From positions 1-49,933 of the forward strand of contig JAPSIA010000006.1 of the NCBI GenBank assembly GCA_031179215.1: a stretch of 49,933 nucleotides of DNA, given 5' to 3'. This DNA comes from Agrococcus sp. (GTDB taxonomy: Bacteria > Actinomycetota > Actinomycetes > Actinomycetales > Microbacteriaceae). Every line of letters starts with the position of its first letter. Within the stretch, counting starts at the first letter, position 1. The notes under the pieces were generated by a model. It did no database searches, was not told where the DNA came from, and saw only the letters and a list, made by a program, of their open reading frames with translations. Below are positions 23,634 to 30,115 of the stretch, piece after piece. Position numbers and translations under genes: made by a program.

Positions 23634-24137
23634 CTACGACGCCCATGCGCGCGCCCGGCTGATTGCTTCGTCGATCGCTTGATTCTGCTCCTCGAGCCCC
23701 TCCTCGGAGGCCTCCTTCGTCGCCAGGTGCAACGGAAGGAGCGTCTTGTCGAGGTCCCGCGGCTCGCCCAGGTACAGGCGAGGCACGCGCGGGACGCGTC
23801 CAAACGCGCGGACGGGCACGCGCGCATGAGCCAGTCTAACGATAACGTTTCGGATCGGCTTCGCTTCCGGGCCGTTGGCGTTCAGTTTCCCCATCTTGGC
23901 GGCGGTTTCAAGCCAGTCGATGTCACTCCCCATCACAATCTGCTCCGCAGGCGAGAGTTTAGGGTCCAGCCGGCCCTGCCGGAGCGCGTCCTTCTCCTGC
24001 GTGTACGCGACGATCTCCTCGCGCCAGTAGTTCACCGGCTTCCCTGAGTCGTCATACATCCCAGCTGCACACCGTTGCCCGACGGGTTCGTGAGGCACGT
24101 ACGGCCACGCGTCGCCTCGGTTGAGATCCTGCCCCAC
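23634..24137 (-). CDS. HigB/RelE-like toxin candidate
   Basis: A 167-residue protein. The C-terminal ~100 residues follow the Gp49/HigB pattern: a helix (DIDWLETAAKMGKLNANGP), KPIRNVIVRLAHARVPVRAFG (where HigB has the E-L-R and R-V-x-Y strands), TLLPLHLATKEASEE (where HigB has the L-L-x-x-F-x-K-K strand) and a final AIDEAISRARAW helix. Such toxins cleave mRNA on the ribosome. The first ~65 residues are extra. The GTG at 24137 has TAGCCT 6 nt upstream and no Shine-Dalgarno, so a leaderless message. Divergent from HigB consensus; the call rests partly on the antitoxin and chaperone neighbours. Confidence 0.45.
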   Translation of the reverse strand: MGQDLNRGDAWPYVPHEPVGQRCAAGMYDDSGKPVNYWREEIVAYTQEKDALRQGRLDPKLSPAEQIVMGSDIDWLETAAKMGKLNANGPEAKPIRNVIVRLAHARVPVRAFGRVPRVPRLYLGEPRDLDKTLLPLHLATKEASEEGLEEQNQAIDEAISRARAWAS

Positions 24138-24143
24138 CGCGTC

Positions 24144-24149
24144 AGGCTA
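24144..24149 (-). promoter_or_regulatory. -10 hexamer of the TAC-like operon
   Basis: TAGCCT on the minus strand, 6 nt before the GTG at 24137. The 148-bp gap 24138-24285 has no gene I can support and probably holds the operon control region. Confidence 0.35.
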
Positions 24150-24285
24150 CAAGGTCGGCGGGGCAAGTGCGAGGAGAAGCAGGTGCGGTCGTACGGCGCG
24201 AGCGCATGAACCGCTTCGGTGGAGTCGAAGATGTCGCCGGCAGTTCGATGAGCAATCTGGCGGCGATGGTGCAGCACGCGCTTAC

Positions 24286-24765
24286 TCAGGAGGTAGGCGG
24301 ATCCGGGATTGGATGGCTCCACGATCGTCGCCTGTCGTCGCCGTCCCGACGCCACGTGAGCACGATGTCTCGGCGGAAGCCGTCATCGTAGGTGGCCGCA
24401 AAGGCGAACTTGAAGGCGCTCTTGGCACCAAGCCCGAACGGCACCTGATGACTTGAATCTAGAACAAGAGAGAGGTGCCGCGGTTCCGTGCCAATCACGA
24501 CATCATGAGCGTCGACCGGGCTTTCGTTCGTGACGAGGAAGGTGTGTTCGCCCCACCACTCGATCCGCCACGGCGGGCCGTCGAAAGTACGTCCCTGGAT
24601 CTGAGCGAGCCGCTCCGCCGCTCCTGCTGCGCGCTCAGACGCCTCCTGAGCGCGAGCGCCCGCCGACTTGGAGTCGGCTCTAGCGAGGAGCGCCACAACC
24701 ACTGCCGCCACCGCAGCCGCTGACGCGATCCCCGTAGCGATCAGCAGCCCCACATCGATGCTCAT
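24286..24765 (-). CDS. Hypothetical single-span membrane protein
   Basis: A 159-residue protein: one N-terminal TM segment (VGLLIATGIASAAAVAAVVVAL, about residues 5-27), a charged alanine-rich coiled-coil stretch (SAGARAQEASERAAGAAERLAQ) and a C-terminal beta-rich domain (PPWRIEWWGEHTFLVTNES, FKFAFAATYDDG, DIVLTWRRD). The bitopic layout is common in actinobacterial prophage and element proteins of unknown role. ATG at 24765 chosen because it places the TM next to the N-terminus. Confidence 0.5.
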   Translation of the reverse strand: MSIDVGLLIATGIASAAAVAAVVVALLARADSKSAGARAQEASERAAGAAERLAQIQGRTFDGPPWRIEWWGEHTFLVTNESPVDAHDVVIGTEPRHLSLVLDSSHQVPFGLGAKSAFKFAFAATYDDGFRRDIVLTWRRDGDDRRRSWSHPIPDPPTS

Positions 24766-24819
24766 GCCCCGTTCGTAGGTGCCGCCGCCCACGATGCTTG
24801 CCGGAGTGGGGTCGGCCGG

Positions 24820-25197
24820 CTACGCGTCCCCTCGCGCCGTCCTCGCCGCGCCGAGCTGCGTCACACGACCCGCGCCATCTCCGACACCGTGGGTCAGCCG
24901 GAAGCGCTCCAGAGCGTTCAACGGCAGCTCGGGCTCAACGGGCTCGCTCACCGTTGCCTCGACGGCCCGTGCCGCCGCCGACGAGCGCTCCGACGCGTCC
25001 TCGGCCGGTGGCACGCGCTCGATCGCTCGCAGCACCGCCATGTATGAGCCCAACGGCCTCACCGACAGCCCCTTCGCATCCAGCACGCGCGCGAGATCCC
25101 GCCCGAGTTCCACCAGCGGAGCGACCCGCGGATCGTCCTCTAGACCGCGAGTCCGCAGCATTCGATTGAACGCCACCAAGTGCCGCCTACTAGCCAT
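24820..25197 (-). CDS. Small terminase subunit-like protein
   Basis: A 125-residue helical protein. The segment APLVELGRDLARVLDAKG followed by LGSYMAVLRAIERV resembles the helical core of actinophage small terminases, which recognise packaging sites. The C-terminus is low complexity. GGAGG lies 5 nt before the ATG at 25197. No large terminase is present; a satellite that redirects a helper phage packaging machine would need only this part. The assignment is tentative. Confidence 0.4.
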   Translation of the reverse strand: MASRRHLVAFNRMLRTRGLEDDPRVAPLVELGRDLARVLDAKGLSVRPLGSYMAVLRAIERVPPAEDASERSSAAARAVEATVSEPVEPELPLNALERFRLTHGVGDGAGRVTQLGAARTARGDA

Positions 25198-25200
25198 CAC

Positions 25201-25468
25201 AACCTCCAGGAGCGTGCAAAACGCGAACCCAACCCGGGGGGAGAGGAAGACCTAGCGAGGGGAGGCTGTCGCCCGGCGGTGGGTCGCTGAATTTTTGAGA
25301 GGGAGTGGGCTCGGCACCGTTGTGTGTTGGTGCCGAGCCCTTGTGGCGCTGGTCGAGTCTCCGCGAGCCGAAAGGTCCTCGCTCTTCGGCCATCGCTCCT
25401 CGGCTCCTGAACCATCGGTCAGAAGCGAGGTGACGTTGACGCCGTGCTGTGCGCGCTTGGGCCGTGTG
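25201..25468. other. Gap with hairpin; candidate packaging site
   Basis: No convincing gene. It contains a strong hairpin (25307-25340), an A/T-rich patch AATTTTTGAG (25290-25299) that stands out in this GC-rich DNA, and the G-run AACCCGGGGGGAGAGG (25228-25243). It lies directly upstream of the TerS-like gene, where cos or pac sites often sit, so a packaging site is conceivable. Confidence 0.3.
25307..25340. terminator. Perfect 12-bp stem hairpin
   Basis: GGGCTCGGCACC (25307-25318), a 10-nt loop, and GGTGCCGAGCCC (25329-25340). It lies about 130 bp after the last gene of the minus-strand morphogenesis/replication operon and probably terminates it. No strong U-tract follows on either strand. 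Confidence 0.6.
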
Positions 25469-26215
25469 TCAGCGGGCGCGGATCTTCTCGTCGACTTCAG
25501 TCGGGGTGTTGTAGTTGAGGCCGCCGACCGCGAGTGCGAGCCAGTCGAGCTGCTCGCCGGGCCGGCGGAGAATGTTGTACGTCTCGTCGTAGGCGAAGTT
25601 CTGGCCGGCGGCGAAGAGCACGGAGTAGGAGAGTCGGTCGGGCTTGACGTCCATGGCGCCGAGTGCCATGGCTGCGTCGTCGGGGGTGGGGGAGTGTCCG
25701 AAGGCCCGAGCCATTATGATCCGGAACTTCGCGAGGGGCTGCACCGCCGCCCATGCGTCGCGGGCGCCTCGGAACGCTTCGACGGCCCCCGGCTCGGTCA
25801 TGTCGAGCACATCCTCGGGCCTGGTGCCGAACGTGAACCCGAACTCCTGGGCGGCGAGTACGAGCGGCGCGACCGCCTCATCGAAGCGCGGCCGCAACTC
25901 GATCACGATGCGCTCCAGGTCAGGCAGGATCGTCTCCTGCACCTCGGCGAGCAGCCGGGTACGGAAGTCGTTGATCCCGGGCTCCATGCCGCGCGAGGCG
26001 CCGTTGTAGCCCTCGTGGGCGCGGATCGACGAGACGGTGATCCAGTCGCGGGCCTCGTCGTCGGCGAGCTGCAGGAGCGAGCCAGCCGGCTTGATCGCGT
26101 GGCGCTGCGCGACCTGCAGCAGGTGCAGCGCGCGCTCCAGCGGCTCGGGGACGGCCACGCCGATCGCCTTGCAGCGGCCCGCGAACAGGCGGGCGTCGTT
26201 GAGGCTGATGGTCAT
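25469..26215 (-). CDS. Hypothetical element protein
   Basis: A 248-residue, mostly helical protein that I do not recognise. Notable segments: MTISLNDARLFAGRCKAIGVAVPEPLERAL at the N-terminus, a central helix-rich part (LPDLERIVIELRPRFDEAVAPLVLAAQEFGF) and GQNFAYDETYNILRRPGEQLDWL near the C-terminus. GAGGAGGTG precedes the ATG at 26215, which overlaps the upstream stop (ATGA). It is the last gene of the nine-gene minus-strand operon. Co-location with DUF2190 suggests a virion-related or DNA-packaging role, unproven. Confidence 0.55.
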   Translation of the reverse strand: MTISLNDARLFAGRCKAIGVAVPEPLERALHLLQVAQRHAIKPAGSLLQLADDEARDWITVSSIRAHEGYNGASRGMEPGINDFRTRLLAEVQETILPDLERIVIELRPRFDEAVAPLVLAAQEFGFTFGTRPEDVLDMTEPGAVEAFRGARDAWAAVQPLAKFRIIMARAFGHSPTPDDAAMALGAMDVKPDRLSYSVLFAAGQNFAYDETYNILRRPGEQLDWLALAVGGLNYNTPTEVDEKIRAR

Positions 26216-26397
26216 CGTCGCACCTCCTCGATGAGTCCGGATTCGAGCAGGCGCTCGATGTGTGCGGGGCTGGCGTCGAGCGGGAGCATCTTGCCCTTGC
26301 CCGTGATGTACGTCTCGCCGCCGCCGACGTTCCGGACGACGACGATCGTCGTGAGCGTGCGGTAGCGGACAGTGTGTCCGAGCATGTAGCGGCTCAT
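26212..26397 (-). CDS. Small phage-type protein
   Basis: A 61-residue beta-rich protein: YRTLTTIVVVRNVGGGETYITGKG, then PLDASPAHIERLLESGLIEEV. The final motif (a short helix ending in a Gly-Leu-Ile/Val turn) is common in small proteins encoded among phage head genes. GGGAGGC lies upstream of the ATG at 26397, which overlaps the preceding stop. Confidence 0.55.
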   Translation of the reverse strand: MSRYMLGHTVRYRTLTTIVVVRNVGGGETYITGKGKMLPLDASPAHIERLLESGLIEEVRR

Positions 26398-26693
26398 CGC
26401 GTGCCTCCCTTGGGGAAGCGGTCGCCGCCTGCGACTGCGTCTCGCGCGCCCCACGCGGCGTCGTAGAGGTCGTCGGACGGGCTCTCGGGGCGCGTGAACG
26501 GCTGCACCTGCTCGGATGCCTCATCGTCGCCCCAAGCGGCACGGTAGAGCGCGTCTGAGCCGCTCTCGGATGCGGCGGCGCGAGCGGTGATCGCGCGGTC
26601 GAAGGCCGCGAGGATCGTCTCCGCGTTCGAGTCGGCGCGGAGCCCGAGGCGGGTGGCGAGGCGAGCGTCGCCGTTGCGGGTAGTGCTGTTCAT
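26394..26693 (-). CDS. Protein with repeated LYxAAWG motif
   Basis: A 99-residue protein. The N-terminal helix pair TRLGLRADSNAETILAAFDRAI resembles the LGL-x-x-x-A-T-x-E-x-x-x-A-A motif at the C-terminus of phage capsid proteases and scaffolds. Two copies of a short motif follow, SDALYRAAWGDDEA (about residues 46-59) and DDLYDAAWGARDA (about 74-86), a pattern expected of a scaffold that binds a capsid subunit repeatedly. AAGGAG precedes the ATG at 26693, 11 bp after the DUF2190 stop. Confidence 0.5.
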   Translation of the reverse strand: MNSTTRNGDARLATRLGLRADSNAETILAAFDRAITARAAASESGSDALYRAAWGDDEASEQVQPFTRPESPSDDLYDAAWGARDAVAGGDRFPKGGTR

Positions 26694-26704
26694 GGTGGAC
26701 TCCT

Positions 26705-27067
26705 TCATCGATCGAGAGCGATCTGGACGAGACGGGCGGCGCTCGCGGTCGTGAGCGCGAGGCCCACGCTCCGCTCGCCAGCGGCAGCCGTGGCGACCGC
26801 GCCGCCTCCGGCGGCGGTCACGCGGTCACTGGCGGTGATGGTGCTCGCGGCGGTCAGTTCCTGCACGCCGCCGCGGAGCACGAGCACGTTGTCGCCTGGA
26901 GCTGCGTCGGTAGCGGCGACGCCGAGCACGCTCGCGTCGTTCGCGGTCGCCGTCGCGACTGCGCGCGGGCCGGCGACGGCGACGAGCCGGCCGCCGATGA
27001 TCTCGCCGGCGGCGCGGTTCGTGATCGCTGCACCGGCGTCGAAGGTGTGAATGTGTGGACCGGGCAT
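26705..27067 (-). CDS. DUF2190 capsid-decoration-like protein (internal start)
   Basis: A 120-residue alanine/threonine-rich beta protein: FDAGAAITNRAAGEIIGGRLVAVAG, ANDASVLGVAATDAAPGDNVLVLRGG and RSVGLALTTASAARLVQIAL. DUF2190 proteins are related to capsid decoration/fibre proteins of phages. The ATG at 27067 has an excellent GGAGG 6 nt upstream, so it is very likely translated by itself, nested in the 3' part of the longer frame. Confidence 0.75.
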   Translation of the reverse strand: MPGPHIHTFDAGAAITNRAAGEIIGGRLVAVAGPRAVATATANDASVLGVAATDAAPGDNVLVLRGGVQELTAASTITASDRVTAAGGGAVATAAAGERSVGLALTTASAARLVQIALDR

Positions 27068-27508
27068 TGAAGCCTCCTGAGTGTCGTCGACCGCGCGCGA
27101 TCGCGCGGCCCTCCGCTGGAGGCTCTGGTCTCGAAGCGCCTGCTGGGGCTCTCTCCGGTCCGGATCTAGGATACCGCCGCTTCCGCCCGCCGCTTCGGAG
27201 GAGACACGCCGCGCAAAGTGAGGCTTCCGACGCAGGAGATCGAGCACGAGCAGGTCGAGTCGGTGGAAGTCGATCCAGCCGTCCGGCAGCAGCACCGCCT
27301 CGACGCCGACCCACTTGTCAAAGTCGGTGGGATCGTGCATCACCTGACGCAGGCGAGCGTGCACGACGAGTCGCTGGTAGCGGGCGAGCATCGCATCCTG
27401 CTGCTGGATGCGCTCGCTCGCCGCCCGGAGTCGGTTGCGGTAGCCAGCGGCCTCGCGACTCTTCCGGGCGCTGTCGCCTCCCGCGCGAGCGCCGGCCGAG
27501 TGCCTCAC
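26705..27508 (-). CDS. Scaffold-like protein fused in frame to DUF2190 domain
   Basis: One uninterrupted frame of 267 codons from the GTG at 27508. Residues 1-105 are a helical, arginine/glutamate-rich domain (REAAGYRNRLRAASERIQQQ, then a segment DFDKWVGVEAVLLPDGWIDF and LLRRKPHFARR) of a kind found beside capsid genes in actinobacterial elements. Residues 106-147 are linker. Residues 148-267 are the DUF2190 domain, which also has its own start (next entry). GGGAGGTG precedes the GTG; it overlaps the upstream stop (GTGA). A missed stop through a sequencing frameshift cannot be excluded. Confidence 0.6.
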   Translation of the reverse strand: MRHSAGARAGGDSARKSREAAGYRNRLRAASERIQQQDAMLARYQRLVVHARLRQVMHDPTDFDKWVGVEAVLLPDGWIDFHRLDLLVLDLLRRKPHFARRVSSEAAGGSGGILDPDRREPQQALRDQSLQRRAARSRAVDDTQEASMPGPHIHTFDAGAAITNRAAGEIIGGRLVAVAGPRAVATATANDASVLGVAATDAAPGDNVLVLRGGVQELTAASTITASDRVTAAGGGAVATAAAGERSVGLALTTASAARLVQIALDR

Positions 27509-27717
27509 GGCGCACCTCCCGCGTCCCCTGCGGTACGTCGGCGCATCGCCCGGTATGCCGGGCACATGTCGTCGTGGTAGATCCGCAGGTGGTAGAGCCC
27601 GAGGTCGTCGCGCTCCAGCCGGTGGAACGCTCCGCAGTCGTCGCAGCCGCCGAGAAGATCCACTCCGACCGGGAGGCCGAACGGGCCGAGCCCGAACGCC
27701 GCGCCGCCGCCGCTCAT
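27505..27717 (-). CDS. Small zinc-type protein
   Basis: A 70-residue protein with CDDCGAFHRLE and LRIYHDDMCP: a C-x2-C...H...H-x3-C set that probably binds zinc. The HDDxCP ending recurs in small proteins placed next to scaffold-like genes in actinobacterial integrative elements (recollection, not a search). The start overlaps the ATPase stop by 4 nt and the stop overlaps the following GTG. Confidence 0.6.
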   Translation of the reverse strand: MSGGGAAFGLGPFGLPVGVDLLGGCDDCGAFHRLERDDLGLYHLRIYHDDMCPAYRAMRRRTAGDAGGAP

Positions 27718-28967
27718 CGCTTCGCCGCCTTGCAGGAGCCCGTGTGCTTGCCAGCGCCCAAGCCGCAGATGGAGCAGTAAGCGGCATCCAAGCCCACCGG
27801 CTCTGCGTCCCGTCCCGCTGTCCCCACCGTCCCACCCATAGGGTGCTGGGACGGGGACAGGGAGGGCGAAGGGGTGTTGTCCCCGGCTGTCCCCGAGGGT
27901 TGGGGACAGCCCATACCCGCATGATCTCGCGGATTCTGGCTTCCGCTGTCCCGCGCTGTCCCGAACTGCGGGGACAGGTCGCGTCGAGCAGCGCTGTCCC
28001 CGACCGCGGGGACAGCCTTCCGGGCTCTCGCCGCGTCGCCAAACACATCGTTCCGACCGCCGATCCCGAATCGCTTCGCGAGGTCGCGGATGGCCTCACG
28101 GCTCGCGTCGGCAGGGAGCCCATTCGCATCGGCGAGATTCACGAGCTGCGCGATCTTGGCCTCGCGGCCGGTGGTCGCGCTCGACGCGTCGAGGCTGTGG
28201 TGCAGACGCGGCAGGCGGCGCCGAGTCAGGCTCAGCGACTTCGCGTCGATCTGCATGCGAGAGTCCGTGCACTCCAGACGGAACCGCTCGTCGGAAACGC
28301 GGCTGAGCCGCCACACGGCGTCGACGTCGCCAGACTTCGCTGAGCCGCCGCGCTGCCCCTTCGTCTCGTCCTTGCCCGTGTGATCGAGCCTCACGACCGC
28401 GACGCCGGCCTGCTTCAACTTCAAGCCGGTGTGGCGGTAGAGGCCGAGCCAGGTGTCGTTGCTGTTCTCCTCGCCTTCGACCGCCCGAGAAACGGTGTCG
28501 ATCACGACGACCGTCGCGCGGTACGCGTTCACGGCTTCGAGCAGCTCGACCGCCCCGCGCGCCGTGTCCAGCCCCGCGAGCGTGGGGAACGACAGGTAGT
28601 GCAGCTGGTCGAGGTCGTCGGGACCGTAGTCCATCGCACGCAGACGCGCTCGGATGTCGCCCCGAGGGTCGTTCTCGAAGTCGACGTACAGCACGCGCTG
28701 CCGCTCCTTAATCTGATACCCGAGGAAGGACTCGGCTCTGGAGAGAGCGACCGCGAACTCCAGCATCAGGAGCGACTTCCCGACCTTCGGCGGGGAATAG
28801 ATCACGACCGAACGCCGCGCGGGGAGCAACGGCTCGTGCAACCACTCCTCCTCGTGGTCGTCTGCGAAGAGCGAGTGCCAGTCGAGCGCGGGGAAGCGCT
28901 CGCGACCTTCGGAGCCGGACACTATGGCGATGGCGGAAGCATCGCCGGTCGGATCGGGGATGCTCAT
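27714..28967 (-). CDS. RecA-like AAA ATPase, RepA/RegA-type replication helicase
   Basis: A 417-residue P-loop ATPase of the RepA/RegA/DnaB-like RecA fold. Walker A is SPPKVGKS (residues 58-65), followed by RVLYVDFENDP (about 91-101), Walker B ATVVVIDT (151-158), and HTGKDETKGQRGGSAKSGDVDAVW. The C-terminal ~100 residues are low complexity because the DNA there carries iteron-like repeats. The protein ends YCSICGLGAGKHTGSC, a possible zinc knuckle. GGAGGTGG precedes the ATG at 28967. Likely the replication protein of the element, acting on the repeats inside its own gene. Confidence 0.75.
   Translation of the reverse strand: MSIPDPTGDASAIAIVSGSEGRERFPALDWHSLFADDHEEEWLHEPLLPARRSVVIYSPPKVGKSLLMLEFAVALSRAESFLGYQIKERQRVLYVDFENDPRGDIRARLRAMDYGPDDLDQLHYLSFPTLAGLDTARGAVELLEAVNAYRATVVVIDTVSRAVEGEENSNDTWLGLYRHTGLKLKQAGVAVVRLDHTGKDETKGQRGGSAKSGDVDAVWRLSRVSDERFRLECTDSRMQIDAKSLSLTRRRLPRLHHSLDASSATTGREAKIAQLVNLADANGLPADASREAIRDLAKRFGIGGRNDVFGDAARARKAVPAVGDSAARRDLSPQFGTARDSGSQNPRDHAGMGCPQPSGTAGDNTPSPSLSPSQHPMGGTVGTAGRDAEPVGLDAAYCSICGLGAGKHTGSCKAAKR
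27817..28016. repeat. Iteron-like GCTGTCCC repeats; candidate replication origin
   Basis: About ten copies of GCTGTCCC(C/G), or at least TGTCCCC, occur in both orientations in 200 bp, at 27817, 27853, 27878, 27886, 27902, 27945, 27955, 27970, 27993 and 28008. Two pairs form hairpins: GGCTGTCCCC/GGGGACAGCC (27885-27911) and GCTGTCCCC/GGGGACAGC (27993-28016). All lie inside the 3' coding part of the ATPase gene. Confidence 0.7.
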
Positions 28968-29410
28968 CGTCCACCTCCGATCGCGCCGCGCAGCACGTGC
29001 TCGAAGTACTCGGGGCTGTGCGGCTCGATGTTGGGCGGGCACGATGCGAGCGCGCGATCAAGGCGCCTCTCAATCGCTTCGCGCCGAGCCGGCTCGTTCA
29101 TGGCGAGCGCGTAGAAGCGGTTCGCCGTGTGCTCCGCCTGCGCCACCCTCGCCGCTTGTGAATCGACGCCCGACTGCCAGCCCAACGAGAACATCGCGTA
29201 GAGCGGAGGCGACAGTTCGCGCAGCTCGGCGAGCGACATGGCGCCCGACGCGAGGTCGCACCACACCTGCTCGACGGCGGGCTCCGCGTCGCGCAGGTGA
29301 GTCGCCGCTGTGGCACCAGATGTGCCGCCGGTAACCTGAGAGGGAGTCAGCCAGACCCACTGAGAAGCCGCTTCGGCCACCGCATCGGGGCGGCTTTCTC
29401 GCGCGCTCAC
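28964..29410 (-). CDS. Hypothetical element protein
   Basis: A 148-residue protein starting at a GTG that overlaps the upstream stop (GTGA). The middle has LASGAMSLAELRELSPPLYAMFSLGWQSG and a helical segment HTANRFYALAMNEPARREAIERRLDRAL; the end is PNIEPHSPEYFEHVLRG. Conserved next to replication ATPases in similar elements, as far as I recall; no function known. Its stop overlaps the ATPase start. Confidence 0.55.
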   Translation of the reverse strand: MSARESRPDAVAEAASQWVWLTPSQVTGGTSGATAATHLRDAEPAVEQVWCDLASGAMSLAELRELSPPLYAMFSLGWQSGVDSQAARVAQAEHTANRFYALAMNEPARREAIERRLDRALASCPPNIEPHSPEYFEHVLRGAIGGGR

Positions 29411-29631
29411 GACTGCACGTCCTTGGAACCGCCGAGCAGCGCCGCCAAGCGCGCCCGCGTGGCTTCATCGAAGGGCGGCGCCTCGGCGACGACCCGCTCG
29501 ACGTGCGCGGCGATCGATGCCGCCGCGTGGTCGCGCTTCGCGTCCGCGATCTTCGCGGGATCTCCGGAGCGGGTTGCCGTCGCGAGACGCGATCGGGTTC
29601 GGGCAAGTTCAGAGCCGGCAAGTGATGGCAC
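29407..29631 (-). CDS. Small helical protein, first gene of the element operon
   Basis: A 74-residue protein rich in Ala/Arg/Asp: RTRSRLATATRSGDPAKIADAKRDHAAASIAAHVERVV, then PPFDEATRARLAALLGG. The two-helix pattern ending in a P-P-x-x-x-x-x-R-x-x-L-A-x-L-L motif is a familiar small protein of actinobacterial integrative elements, of unknown role. The GTG at 29631 has GGAGG 7 nt upstream. First of nine tightly coupled genes. Confidence 0.6.
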   Translation of the reverse strand: MPSLAGSELARTRSRLATATRSGDPAKIADAKRDHAAASIAAHVERVVAEAPPFDEATRARLAALLGGSKDVQS

Positions 29632-29737
29632 GACGAACCTCCAAGGGTTCGCACGTGCCCACTGTGCTTGCTACGCAGTTGCTGCGGAGGGCTCCTAGAA
29701 CTACTAGAAGTAGATTACCGGCGGCACCTGCGCCGCT

Positions 29738-30115
29738 TCAGAGAGAGGGCGCCTGGCGTGTCGCGCCAGGGTATGGCGGCTCGTGCCCGCGAAGTGCCAC
29801 TGTCGATTCGACGAAACGAACCGCCACGTCGACGGCCTTTCCGCGGCTCCATGCTGATTCGAGCGAGCTGCGCAGATCTCGCCAGGGGATCTCGCCGAAG
29901 GGCTGGACGCCGCCCTTGCCAGCGATCCACCTTTCGATTGCCACCTCGTTGGCATGCGCGTCGCTCGGAACATCGCAGTTCCGGCACCTCGGAACGCGCA
30001 GGTGTGACGACCAGTCGCCCGGGGCTTCATGAACCTCCGCGAGAACGCGCCAGCATCTCTTGCAGCGCACCCGCAGGAGTGGACGGCCGGTCATCGCGCA
30101 CTCGCCCTCATCCAT
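29738..30115 (-). CDS. Zinc-ribbon protein next to the integrase
   Basis: A 125-residue protein with two CxxC pairs (CKRC about residue 18, CRNC about 44) forming a zinc ribbon. A C-terminal helical part includes VDVAVRFVESTVALRGHE. The N-terminal MTGRPLLRVRCKRCWRVLAE resembles phage Com-type regulators. GAGAGGGAC precedes the ATG at 30115, which overlaps the integrase stop by 8 bp. A recombination-directionality factor is an alternative role given its position; unproven. Confidence 0.55.
   Translation of the reverse strand: MDEGECAMTGRPLLRVRCKRCWRVLAEVHEAPGDWSSHLRVPRCRNCDVPSDAHANEVAIERWIAGKGGVQPFGEIPWRDLRSSLESAWSRGKAVDVAVRFVESTVALRGHEPPYPGATRQAPSL

Noticed and set aside
24032-24355. A 107-codon minus frame upstream of the toxin candidate
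   Set aside because: It overlaps both the toxin candidate and the membrane protein gene in another phase and lacks a ribosome binding site.
25190-25415. Minus-strand frames of 67-72 codons before the TerS-like gene
   Set aside because: They run across a perfect 12-bp hairpin, have proline/arginine-rich low complexity, and two overlapping frames are equally open.
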